The notes: a model not told the origin generated them from the sequence alone. A DNA stretch of 64,000 nucleotides from Bacteroidales bacterium (GCA_017626355.1 JAGAIY010000013.1:1-64000), one strand, 5' to 3'. Counted from the stretch's first letter, positions 43,289 through 52,114 are shown. Made by a program: numbers and translations.

Positions 43289-43908
43289 CTAAAACGCTCT
43301 TGCTTTTAAGCAAGATTTATTATACTCAGCTATTTGATGGCGATAAATATATGATATCATAGAACGAAGTTTAATAGCACATTCCTTTTCTAAATCATCG
43401 AGATCTTTATAACTAATCCAATATCTATAATTATTAAAATAACGATTAAATGACATTTCAATATATTCAACATCCTTATTATGTATGTAATATTCATATT
43501 TTTTATTGAATAGTATAATATCATGTTTCCCATTATCATTAATATTTTGTTTAGCCTCATTGCAAGCTAAATCAAATTCTAAAGGAGTAATACCTGCTCC
43601 TTCCTTTTCACGATCCAATATAAAAATAATAAAACGTGTATTTTTTTCAGAAATCAATTGATTATAATCTCTCTGATCACAGAACACACTATCGTCATAG
43701 TTATAGTCATCTATATGAATATTGTATTGTATATAATGTCTCCTTAACTGTTTTATGACCATCCCCATTCGCGCGTGTTCGTTTCTTAATTTTGTTGAGC
43801 CAGCAATAAAAATGTTACAATCTATCCTTTGATCATAATTATTAATATTCCTATCACTCTGTGAATGCTTTTGAAGTATCAGTTTTTCAGATATTCGGTT
43901 CTATTCAT
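43289..43908 (-). pseudogene. DUF4062/TIR-like domain gene with a frameshift near its start
   Basis: The simple frame starts at 43768, but the same frame stays open upstream and encodes CNIFIAGSTKLRNEHARMG, the first strand and loop of the domain, with no ATG, GTG or TTG. An ATG at 43908 opens a short frame, MNRTEYLKN, that stops at 43879. One extra A in the run of five at 43883-43887 would join the two into one protein of about 206 residues starting 13 bases after the preceding stop. Either the gene is broken, the base is missing by error, or the run is slippery. The rest of the domain is intact (RFIIFILDREKEGAG). Confidence 0.7.
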
Positions 43909-43921
43909 AGGTCTTTATTAC

Positions 43922-44428
43922 TTACAACTTCACGCCACAATACGGACAGAACTTCATTCCTGCATCGTGTTTTCCACCACAATGAGGACAGAATGAAGAT
44001 ATCTCAGTCGGATTTATAACCTTAGGAGCAGGTATCTCGGCCTTAACAACGCTCTCTGCTAATAACAGAGCCGTGTCATCCAGATTGGCTTGCCGAACCA
44101 TTCCCCACAGCTGAGTAAGCAATACAGGCCAAGCTACAAAATACATTATCAAAGTTGGTATAAGTTGCTGACCGAAAATACCGATACCAGCATCGAAGGA
44201 CACTCTGTCTGACTCTGGCTTAAGAGTTACTTTAAGGGCTGTCTTAAGCCCTAAAACAGCCTTGAACATTCCTCCTTTTGTAAGTGAAATATCATAGGTT
44301 CCCAAATCAGACACCTGTACTTCCACTTCATATCCCTGTAGCTTAAAATGTTCGGTAATCTTATTAGCCATCGCAGGAATCAAAGATGGCTCAGCATTAA
44401 TTATCTTGCTTGTATTAAAAGTTCCCAT
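43922..44428 (-). CDS. Membrane protein with C-terminal zinc ribbon
   Basis: A 168-residue protein. The first 95 residues form a small alpha/beta domain (VEVQVSDLGTYDISLTKGG), followed by a hydrophobic stretch near 93-108 and a zinc ribbon with CPHCGG and CPYCG at the end. The ribbon closely resembles those at the ends of two neighbours. Function unknown; the set suggests a shared docking part. Confidence 0.7.
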   Translation of the reverse strand: MGTFNTSKIINAEPSLIPAMANKITEHFKLQGYEVEVQVSDLGTYDISLTKGGMFKAVLGLKTALKVTLKPESDRVSFDAGIGIFGQQLIPTLIMYFVAWPVLLTQLWGMVRQANLDDTALLLAESVVKAEIPAPKVINPTEISSFCPHCGGKHDAGMKFCPYCGVKL

Positions 44429-44430
44429 GG

Positions 44431-44679
44431 CTATCTTATTGATAGAAGTTCATTATAATTATAAGCGACATACAGAGCGTTCATCTCCGCAATAAGAGCC
44501 TGGATCATTTTCAGCTGCTCCTCTGTACAGATCTGTTGCAGGTTCTCTGCAATTGCAGTTACCTTTTCAGACTGTTCACGAACCTCTTCTTCAGTGACAA
44601 CACCATCCTCAAGTATCTTTTTCAAAGAGACATTATTCATCATAACGGATTCAAGGTCCAGGATATCTATCTTATTCAT
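44431..44679 (-). CDS. Small helical protein, 82 residues
   Basis: Starting with MNKIDILDL at 44679, directly after the M48 stop, it gives 82 residues. The longer frame would overlap the M48 gene. It is acidic and predicted helical, with EDGVVTEEEVREQSEKV resembling a short EF-like or TerB-like helix pair (weak). Function unknown. It ends 2 bases before the next gene. Confidence 0.6.
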   Translation of the reverse strand: MNKIDILDLESVMMNNVSLKKILEDGVVTEEEVREQSEKVTAIAENLQQICTEEQLKMIQALIAEMNALYVAYNYNELLSIR

Positions 44680-44683
44680 ATCT

Positions 44684-45559
44684 TTATAATTTATGTCCAC
44701 AATATTTACAGAATTTCCAACCAGAATCAACTGGACGTCGGCATGATGGGCATACTGACTCTGGAGCAGAAAGTAGATAGTTCTTTATTCTCCGATATTG
44801 CTCTGTATCTCCCCATTTCATTATCTCTCTGACTCGCACAGCAGAGAAAGGATGTGAGCGAGCCATCGTCACATATATCTGAAGAGTTTTGTTCCATGCG
44901 CCATCATTATATATATGATCATAAATGTCGGCCTGCTGCATCCATTCGTTCAAGTCAATCTTTGAAGTTATTTCCTTCGGGCCTCCTGATAATCTTGCCA
45001 TTGCAGAGGCAACAACTTGAGGAGATGTAACTATTGCTCCTGCCCTATCGCACGACAACTCACTCTTTCTATACCAATAGTACAATGCTAATTGGAATGG
45101 AAGAGCAAGTTTTCCTAGAAGTCCTAGACTATCAACGCCTCTCAAAACATACTCTGCCAAGCTATGATATAAAACATGACGACAGAGAATATGGCCACAT
45201 TCATGTGCAATGACTGCGTCAAGCTCCTCATCATTCAGAAGTTCTACAAGACCTGAGGTAATAGTTATATATATCTTGGTATCTCCGAAAGTCCATGCAT
45301 TAGGCATTGGATCCATTTCAAGATAGAATTCAGGTTCAGCAATTCCCAGACGCTTGCAGATTGGAGGAAGGTGATTATATAAATGAGGTAGCTGTGTAGG
45401 CGAAAGCCTTATGGTGGAGGCCATATTCACGCCATACTGCATCTGCTCCAAACCAATCTGGAGGAACTTCTTCACCAAGGCCGGGAAGCCTGGAATGCTC
45501 TCAAGCGTTCTTAACGCAGCCGCATCTTCTGGATGGATAAAATCTGAAGGGTTAATCAT
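44684..45559 (-). CDS. M48-type metallopeptidase with C-terminal zinc ribbon
   Basis: A 291-residue protein. The zinc motif is VIAHECGHILCRH near residue 122 and the third ligand is in SELSCDRAG near 178. Two hydrophobic stretches near 140-165 suggest membrane association. Unlike the M48 lipoprotein at 659-1462, it lacks a signal peptide and ends with a CPSC/CKYCG zinc ribbon, so it is probably cytoplasmic-facing. It could process operon partners such as the anti-sigma-like protein (inference). Confidence 0.85.
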   Translation of the reverse strand: MINPSDFIHPEDAAALRTLESIPGFPALVKKFLQIGLEQMQYGVNMASTIRLSPTQLPHLYNHLPPICKRLGIAEPEFYLEMDPMPNAWTFGDTKIYITITSGLVELLNDEELDAVIAHECGHILCRHVLYHSLAEYVLRGVDSLGLLGKLALPFQLALYYWYRKSELSCDRAGAIVTSPQVVASAMARLSGGPKEITSKIDLNEWMQQADIYDHIYNDGAWNKTLQIYVTMARSHPFSAVRVREIMKWGDTEQYRRIKNYLLSAPESVCPSCRRPVDSGWKFCKYCGHKL

Positions 45560-45622
45560 ATAAATGTAAAAAAGAGCTTATTTAATCATATTTATCACAT
45601 TCTGTAGTATGAATCTTAATAT

Positions 45623-46984
45623 TCAATCAATAATAATTATCGTATCATCTGTAGAACCCTCATAATTTTTGCCATTCCACTTTAATATTATATCATCACC
45701 TAAAACTATATCATGGTAGCCGTTGGATACAGAATGAGAAATACCAACACGATAATCACCATAATGACATGAGTATTCAATATCATTAATAATTAAATCA
45801 AACAACACCGAATTCCATCTAGCCCAATACTTTACAAGAAATTTTTCATTAATCCCATCATTATTTAAGTCATGTTCCATTACAATGACTTTATTTACAT
45901 CATCTTCTTCATTAAAATCTGTGTTTCTTACCTCTTTAACAACAGTAACTCCTTGTTTGTTTAATGTTTCAACCTTTTCAGCCTCACCTTGCTTCAATAT
46001 ATATCTTTCTTTTATCATGACATGTTCCTCCCTATTCATCCCGACATTACTTTCGATAATCAATACTGATAACACTCCATTCCAAATTTCTATTGTAGGT
46101 CTCTCCCATACACTTAAACCAAATTCATTAGAAACCTTAAAAAATCCGTCTCCACTATACTTAACAAAGAAATAAGAATTACCGATACCATTTCCCCCAA
46201 AAGCTTGTACATTTTCAACGAGAACATCATTAACTCCATCCATATCGAAATCTCTTTGTTCTATGACATTTAAGCATATATCTTTGGGTAAATCTATTTT
46301 ATATTCAACGTCATCAACTTTTGCAAACAAATCATCATAGATATCATCATAAACGTTATCTCTACTATAAAATTCAATATTAACAACGTCTTCTCGACTA
46401 GTGGTTTTATCAGCATGAATTAAATTTTGTTCATTATTCGACGGTGTGGCAATATCTAATAAATCCAGGTGACTTAATATTCCAACAATCAGATATATTA
46501 GCAATAATATAGTCAGAATTAGAACGAAAGGCCTGAGATGATTCCTTCTTTTATGTAAAAATCTCTTCTTTAACGTTTCATAGAAATCGTTGAAGTAATA
46601 TCTGTTATATTCTGGACCATTCTTTTTTGTCACATTAACGATGTCATCTGGAAGTCCATCAGGAAATCCTGTGACACCTGACAAAAAAACGGGAATTATA
46701 TTTTTTTTGTGTTTTAGCGCATGTGCTAGTTCACAACGCATCCAATCCTTTGTTGAGTCAAAACTATGATCTAAAGTTCTGTCAAAGGCATGTTTGTCGA
46801 CAATCAATATAAAGTCTTTACATTCTTCTATTCGAGACAATAGCTGAATATCGAAATCTCCGTTTCTTAATGTATCAATATCAAAACTGACTCTATAACC
46901 ATCACGAACAAGAAGATCATTAAGATGCTTTGCAGTATCATACCCCCCTTCTCGCCTATAACTTATAAAAATATCATATTTCAT
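45623..46984 (-). CDS. TIR - transmembrane - FG-GAP/VCBS-like protein
   Basis: A 453-residue protein. The TIR domain spans residues 1-145 (YDIFISYRREGG, VSFDIDTLRNGD, WMRCELAHAL with Glu 85). It is followed by a transmembrane helix near 155-175. The C-terminal part contains calcium-type repeats (DFDMDGVNDVLVEN, DLNNDGINEKF) typical of FG-GAP/VCBS beta-propellers. The layout matches the TIR-TM-SUMF protein at 37244-38704: cytoplasmic TIR with an external sensing domain. Confidence 0.85.
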   Translation of the reverse strand: MKYDIFISYRREGGYDTAKHLNDLLVRDGYRVSFDIDTLRNGDFDIQLLSRIEECKDFILIVDKHAFDRTLDHSFDSTKDWMRCELAHALKHKKNIIPVFLSGVTGFPDGLPDDIVNVTKKNGPEYNRYYFNDFYETLKKRFLHKRRNHLRPFVLILTILLLIYLIVGILSHLDLLDIATPSNNEQNLIHADKTTSREDVVNIEFYSRDNVYDDIYDDLFAKVDDVEYKIDLPKDICLNVIEQRDFDMDGVNDVLVENVQAFGGNGIGNSYFFVKYSGDGFFKVSNEFGLSVWERPTIEIWNGVLSVLIIESNVGMNREEHVMIKERYILKQGEAEKVETLNKQGVTVVKEVRNTDFNEEDDVNKVIVMEHDLNNDGINEKFLVKYWARWNSVLFDLIINDIEYSCHYGDYRVGISHSVSNGYHDIVLGDDIILKWNGKNYEGSTDDTIIIID

Positions 46985-46994
46985 ACAACTCCGA

Positions 46995-48119
46995 CTATTT
47001 CCAATCCATTTTCAGCTCCAATCCACATCTGTCACAGAAAACCTGATGCTTGTAAATAGGATTTCCGCACTGACGACAGAAGAATGATTCTTCTGAATCC
47101 TGGATGCGTTTCTTCAACACCTGATATAATTCAGTCTCTTCCCGCTTGATCAAGTCATATCCTAACTTTATCAATAGCTTGATGGTCTTGATCGCCATCT
47201 GACGATCATACTCCTTTTCGCTTTCGGGAAGCATGGAGTAAGGTATCAAGTCCGGGTTCTGCTTCAGTTCGTCATTGCGTACAGGGCCATATGTCCATCC
47301 TTCGGCCATACGGTTCTCAGCCCAAATTTCATGAGCATTTTCTGCGATTGCCTCCCGGAGTTCATTAAGGTCTTCTGACAGTTCGACATCAGAAATATCT
47401 ATTGGATTCGGAATATATTCATTCATATCTTTTGTACTGATGGTTACAAGGTAATTCTTTGAATCCGCCCATGCATCTGCAAAACGGCTGATAGGATAAA
47501 CATCCTCAATGTGCGGAGAATCAGGATCAAATAAAGTAATTCTGTCATTTTCTGCATCACAAGTCAGCACGACGACAGTATGATCTGGAATCTGTCCGAA
47601 CAACACATCCTCTTTCAGTTCTTCTACCGGATCTCCTATCAACTCTCCCCCATCGACCGCTACAATTAATTGACATCCTTCTCCAAGAGCCTTGACGATA
47701 TCTTCTGTTGTACATTTAAATCTTCTGTTAACAACGAGTCCGCACTTTTCCAGATGCCGTCCGATATTATGCAAAGCTGTACCCTCTTTCTTCTGCCATC
47801 CGTTCTTAATGGCATCCTGCAAAAGTTGTTTCTCATCAAAACCAAATCCCAATCTCGTAAGGATATATTTCTCACATTCCAAACAGCAATAATTCTCCTT
47901 TTCACAGTTTGCAGCAAGCGCAGTCATAGGCAAGTACTCGACATCTGATGTCAAGCTCAATTCCATATCTACAGCTTGGGAAATACGCATTATTTCCCTT
48001 AATTCATAATCATCGACGAGTGAGCGTATTATATCATTACTTTCCTGAGGTGTAGCATTGCCATCCAGATAAGCAGCCAAAACCTCTGGCGAAAACGTTT
48101 TATCCCCTGGCTTTTTCAT
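46995..48119 (-). CDS. Anti-sigma-like / C39-like / RyR / zinc-ribbon protein
   Basis: About 374 residues; an ATG at 48134 is an alternative start. Residues 1-60 resemble the short helical start of anti-sigma factors (SPEVLAAYLDGNATPQE). A papain-like C39-type fold follows (Cys in NYCCLECEKY, His in IPDHTVVVLT, Asp in LFDPDSP). Then comes an RyR domain (about 235-325, HEIWAENRMAEGWTYG, LPESEKEYDR) and a terminal zinc ribbon (CRQCG, CDRCG). It overlaps the sigma-factor gene, which supports a sigma/anti-sigma pair. The combination is new to me. Confidence 0.78.
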   Translation of the reverse strand: MKKPGDKTFSPEVLAAYLDGNATPQESNDIIRSLVDDYELREIMRISQAVDMELSLTSDVEYLPMTALAANCEKENYCCLECEKYILTRLGFGFDEKQLLQDAIKNGWQKKEGTALHNIGRHLEKCGLVVNRRFKCTTEDIVKALGEGCQLIVAVDGGELIGDPVEELKEDVLFGQIPDHTVVVLTCDAENDRITLFDPDSPHIEDVYPISRFADAWADSKNYLVTISTKDMNEYIPNPIDISDVELSEDLNELREAIAENAHEIWAENRMAEGWTYGPVRNDELKQNPDLIPYSMLPESEKEYDRQMAIKTIKLLIKLGYDLIKREETELYQVLKKRIQDSEESFFCRQCGNPIYKHQVFCDRCGLELKMDWK

Positions 48120-48672
48120 ATTTCTCCACTTCATTGAGCGCTACTTCGGTCAATGCCGCCACAGCACGCTTCTTAATGTTATACAAATTATCCACATTTA
48201 TTCTGAGCTCATCAGCAACAATCTTTGGCTCGGCATCATCCAGCAACAAACGTTTTATCACATATGCATACCTTCTGTTTGTCATATGTGTCAAAAGACT
48301 GCGAATATCCATTATTGCAGATGTCCTTCTTTCAGAATCAACCGTTTCCGTCCGCGCCGCACAATCTAAGAGAGCATCTTTTGAAACATTCTCTATCATT
48401 TTGTCACGCTTTGCAATGAAATAACGTATCGCAACAACCTTCATCCACTGATAGATTGAGCTTCTTCCTTCAAACTGTCTCAAACGATAAGCATCATTTT
48501 CCATCAGATACAGATAAAATTCATTGACAAACTCATCAAAATCAACCGGATATGAAAATATCTGACGAATAATGCTGATAAACAACGGACGGCAACGAGT
48601 GAAAAAGAACTCATCCGTCACCACATTGTCACGCTCAATCAATTTATCGACTATTTCCTGATCCGTCATCAT
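48100..48672 (-). CDS. ECF-type RNA polymerase sigma factor
   Basis: A 190-residue sigma-70 family protein. Region 2 is at about residues 22-95 (FDEFVNEFYLYLMEND, RSSIYQWMKVVAIRYF) and region 4 at about 125-180 (IVADELRINVDNLYNIKKRA). The linker between them contains no extra domain. It overlaps the channel gene upstream by 4 bases and the anti-sigma-like gene downstream. It is likely to transcribe this operon itself or a small regulon; a promoter with a different consensus should be sought near 52.09 kb. Confidence 0.87.
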   Translation of the reverse strand: MMTDQEIVDKLIERDNVVTDEFFFTRCRPLFISIIRQIFSYPVDFDEFVNEFYLYLMENDAYRLRQFEGRSSIYQWMKVVAIRYFIAKRDKMIENVSKDALLDCAARTETVDSERRTSAIMDIRSLLTHMTNRRYAYVIKRLLLDDAEPKIVADELRINVDNLYNIKKRAVAALTEVALNEVEKYEKARG

Positions 48673-50726
48673 ACATTCCTCATTACATCCAGAATATTTG
48701 TCACAATAGCTCTATCGTACTGAGCCGAGGAGTCCAGAAGTTCATCGTTCGGCGCAATATCCTTATGGTAGAAATTATCTTTCAAATGTTGACTGACTGT
48801 CTTAGCGTTATTGACAACATCTTCGTCGCGACTCTCCAACATCTTCTTTATTTCAGCTCTCCTGGACTTGAATAAAGGCTGTATGCCCAAAAGCAAACGC
48901 TCCATATTCCATCTGTTATGCTCTATCCGTACAAGGATATCAATATCAGCCTCAGATAGTTCTGTAGAGCTGTCCACGTTCTCCGGATCAATTCCGACAC
49001 AACGTAATTTAATTGGGATTGAATTGGCTGCATAAAGGTTTGACAGCTTATATACATATTCCAATCTGGTATTCCATTTCTCTTCCAGAACGTCTGCAGA
49101 TGCCATACCCGCATATGGGATACCGCTATTCTGCAACTGATACAGATAATTGATTCTCTTAGCTTTAACTATTCTTTTGCGGAAAAGCGGATCATAACAT
49201 TCATCCTTCATTCCGAATGGATACACATTGTCATATCGCTTTGTATTATGTGCGTACTTAAGAACTTCACCACTTAATGGCTGGTAAACAAAGACAGGTA
49301 TCGGATCAGGATTTGAATAAATGATTTCCGGCAGGTATAATGATGCAGCCACATTCCCGTCAGTATCATTCTCACATAATGCAATTGACAGATATTCTTT
49401 CTCGTTGCTTGCCCATTCATAGAGCAATGAACGGACATTATCAGATTCTATAGACCCATCAACAAATTCCCATTCTATATCCAGGAAGTCTCCATATTCA
49501 CTATGAGGTGATCGGATCTTATTCTTTTTGGCATCACCATAAATATCCCAGAAACGATAATATGCATGTGACAACCTGAAGATATTATCATAATGTCCAA
49601 GGAAGAAGTCCATTTCCTCCTTTATATCCGGAGCTATGAAACAAATCTTTGTTCTATTCCTGCCATTCTTGAAATTAGGGAAATGAGCAATATGGGCAAC
49701 CGTCGAAGCCATTGCATAGCTCATCTGTGTCATTCCATAAATGACAAATCGGACGGTCTTGTCTGATTCTTCAGTAATTCCGTCACGATCTATAGCCGGG
49801 AAGTGACATGGTGAATTGACATCAGCATGTGTACAATCAGTATTATATTCTCGAGACACCAGAACTCGTTGCGCCCAATTCTCCAGAGAGTTGATTATAT
49901 TAAGATATAGCCAGGTATCTTTCTCTTTCTTGCCGAACTGAAGCACATGATATGTCGAAACCCGATCGACAACCATATAGCATTGAACAGGTCGCTTTAT
50001 ATTCCCACATAATGATTTAACCAATCTCCAACACTCAAGATTAATGGAATCATGGTCATCTTCATTATCTTCTCCTAAAATGTATATGCTGTATGCCTCA
50101 TTAATCTGAACATTCCTGAGAGTCTGATCAATAATCCTGGAACCATTCAACCATGTCACATCCAGGAGATCCTCCAGATCAGGTATATCTGATAATATCT
50201 TGTCATGAAGCGTCTCTGTATCTTGTGTAGTCAGTACTACTATCTTTCTGCCCTCATGAACTTTAGTCTGGATAAACTCACGAAGCATATTCATAAGCAT
50301 AGAATTAGCTCCAAGGACAAGTACATGATCGTCAAAATTATAACGAACCCGGCCTTTCTTATAATTTTCTATTCGGTTACTTACAATATTTCCCAACACT
50401 GTAATAAGCATTGCAGTAAAGATTACCGCTCCCGTTAAAGTCACAAAGAACTGCAATGCAACCGGGAAGTCCTCTTTATCACTATCTCCGAATGAACCAG
50501 GATCCAACATCAGTTCCAATGTCCTTACAAAGGCCTCTTTGGAAGCGTCTGCCATGGTAACGTCATCAATAGTAGTATGTGAGAACACCATTACTGATGT
50601 CCAAATGAGCAGAAAAACAAGCGATAAGCCGCCAAGGAACAACACCTGACGACCCCACCCACTTGAAAATGAGCGATCAAACCATCGTACAAACCGATTC
50701 CAATATTTATTAGTACGGCTAATCAT
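48669..50726 (-). CDS. CASTOR/POLLUX-like ion channel with RCK domain and RyR-like tail
   Basis: A 685-residue protein. Two membrane helices (about residues 27-49 and 90-115) flank a loop that may form the pore. They are followed by the family signature VLGNIVSNRIENYKKGR and an RCK/TrkA-N Rossmann domain (DDHVLVLGANSMLMNML near 128). A second RCK-like unit lies near 320-480. The C-terminal 100 residues (IEHNRWNMERLLLG, DSSAQYDRAIV) match the edges of an RyR domain but lack its centre. CASTOR and POLLUX are cation channels. I infer ligand gating by the tail. Confidence 0.82.
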   Translation of the reverse strand: MISRTNKYWNRFVRWFDRSFSSGWGRQVLFLGGLSLVFLLIWTSVMVFSHTTIDDVTMADASKEAFVRTLELMLDPGSFGDSDKEDFPVALQFFVTLTGAVIFTAMLITVLGNIVSNRIENYKKGRVRYNFDDHVLVLGANSMLMNMLREFIQTKVHEGRKIVVLTTQDTETLHDKILSDIPDLEDLLDVTWLNGSRIIDQTLRNVQINEAYSIYILGEDNEDDHDSINLECWRLVKSLCGNIKRPVQCYMVVDRVSTYHVLQFGKKEKDTWLYLNIINSLENWAQRVLVSREYNTDCTHADVNSPCHFPAIDRDGITEESDKTVRFVIYGMTQMSYAMASTVAHIAHFPNFKNGRNRTKICFIAPDIKEEMDFFLGHYDNIFRLSHAYYRFWDIYGDAKKNKIRSPHSEYGDFLDIEWEFVDGSIESDNVRSLLYEWASNEKEYLSIALCENDTDGNVAASLYLPEIIYSNPDPIPVFVYQPLSGEVLKYAHNTKRYDNVYPFGMKDECYDPLFRKRIVKAKRINYLYQLQNSGIPYAGMASADVLEEKWNTRLEYVYKLSNLYAANSIPIKLRCVGIDPENVDSSTELSEADIDILVRIEHNRWNMERLLLGIQPLFKSRRAEIKKMLESRDEDVVNNAKTVSQHLKDNFYHKDIAPNDELLDSSAQYDRAIVTNILDVMRNV

Positions 50727-51211
50727 TTCTTTTTGAGAGAGTTGAGAGTATCTTGTATGACATATTGTAACATATTGTTCTTCAAGTCATCAACAGCCTT
50801 CTCAGCCAACATGTTTCTTTCATTGGTATCACACTTCCCCCTAGCAATCTCCTGATTTCGACCTTCATTGTGCAACACACTTATTTTCAAGAAAAAAACT
50901 CCTGCAAGAACAAGTATAAGAGTCGTAAGAACCAACACTACAATTAAAACAAGAGCTATATTGTTACACATACGTGGTGTACTATCGTTGACCGGTTCAA
51001 ACATAAAAGCATATTTCAATACTTCCCAAATGACAAAACCATATAAGCCCAACAATATACCCATGCCAACATATGTCCATCCATGCCAGCAACACTTAGC
51101 TTTACGAATGCATCCTTCCTTCTGAGGGATTTCACATTTTATATCTTTTAGAGCTCGAGATACAAGCAGTCCGTTTATCTCATCAAGTTCTTTATTAAAA
51201 TCTTCTGTCAT
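50723..51211 (-). CDS. Two-helix membrane protein, 162 residues
   Basis: Hydrophobic helices at about residues 47-68 and 85-110, an N-terminal cytoplasmic part with Cys-rich CIRKAKCCW near 34, and a helical C-terminus. No family recognised. It overlaps the channel gene by 4 bases, so it may be an accessory subunit. Confidence 0.65.
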   Translation of the reverse strand: MTEDFNKELDEINGLLVSRALKDIKCEIPQKEGCIRKAKCCWHGWTYVGMGILLGLYGFVIWEVLKYAFMFEPVNDSTPRMCNNIALVLIVVLVLTTLILVLAGVFFLKISVLHNEGRNQEIARGKCDTNERNMLAEKAVDDLKNNMLQYVIQDTLNSLKKK

Positions 51212-51223
51212 ATGGCTTTGATT

Positions 51224-52063
51224 CTAAGAATTAGTTTTCAATATTTCTGTCAATTTGACACATGCTTTTTTAATGATTTCTTCCGAAGTCGTATTATCCA
51301 AAGTTGTAAATACTGGCTCATATACTCTAATTTCTTCTGGAATTTCAACATTAGAGACTATCGCATATACCCCAATTGTATCATATAGGTATGACAGTAC
51401 GGAAGATATACGTGACTGCACATCCATAATGACACTTGAACAAGAAAGGATCGAAAAGAATCTTTCAAAAAAAGCATACATTTTATTAGCACAGGTTTGC
51501 TCCAAATATTCAATCATGTACATTCGATACATCAGGATATCATCCTTATTGCTATTTGCCAATCGCTCAGCAAAAGTTCGTTTTTCAGCATTTTTAAAAG
51601 ATTTCGAGATAGTCTCAGTATCCATAATGTCCTGCATATTTCTATATTGCTCAGCGCACAGACTTATATTTGTTAAGGCACAATTAATACTCTCGGGAAG
51701 GTTCACTAAACCATGATTCCAGGCATAAACCTCAACTCTTTCAAGAAACACTTGCTCTGAAAGCTGTATATAACTATTCAAATCAATTGCATCAATGAAT
51801 TTCTGATATTCTGATTCAATAACATCAACAATATCCGGACTCATCCAAGCTGGAAGGATATCAACAAAGTCACCCTGATCATCCTTAAATGCATCAAGAG
51901 GAAGGTACTTATAAATTATTTCACGAATCTTACGCTTACAATCATTATATAAAGTTAGTGCCTTATCTGTCGGACCGACACCGCATATATCATACAAAAT
52001 TGCAGCTATTTCCGACACATCATGTACAGGCCTCCGAAGAAAAAATTGATATAGTTTGTCCAT
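51224..52063 (-). CDS. Helical protein of unknown function, first gene of the cluster
   Basis: The ATG at 52063 gives 279 residues; a TTG nine bases upstream is also in frame. It is soluble and mostly helical with no recognised domain. It lies 12 bases before the two-helix membrane gene. As the promoter-proximal gene it may be a regulator or an adaptor. Confidence 0.65.
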   Translation of the reverse strand: MDKLYQFFLRRPVHDVSEIAAILYDICGVGPTDKALTLYNDCKRKIREIIYKYLPLDAFKDDQGDFVDILPAWMSPDIVDVIESEYQKFIDAIDLNSYIQLSEQVFLERVEVYAWNHGLVNLPESINCALTNISLCAEQYRNMQDIMDTETISKSFKNAEKRTFAERLANSNKDDILMYRMYMIEYLEQTCANKMYAFFERFFSILSCSSVIMDVQSRISSVLSYLYDTIGVYAIVSNVEIPEEIRVYEPVFTTLDNTTSEEIIKKACVKLTEILKTNS

Positions 52064-52083
52064 GTCAATCAAGGTTATCCCTA

Positions 52084-52091
52084 CAAATATA
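52084..52091 (-). promoter_or_regulatory. -7 element at the head of the TIR/RyR operon
   Basis: TATATTTG on the minus strand, 20 bases upstream of the first gene. It lies 15 bases from the divergent -7 box at 52107-52114, so the two promoters overlap and could be controlled together. Confidence 0.55.
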
Positions 52092-52106
52092 GGTATTTTT
52101 AATGTA

Positions 52107-52114
52107 TATATTTG
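52107..52114 (+). promoter_or_regulatory. -7 element for the broken TIR gene
   Basis: TATATTTG on the plus strand, 51 bases upstream of the ATG at 52166. Confidence 0.45.
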
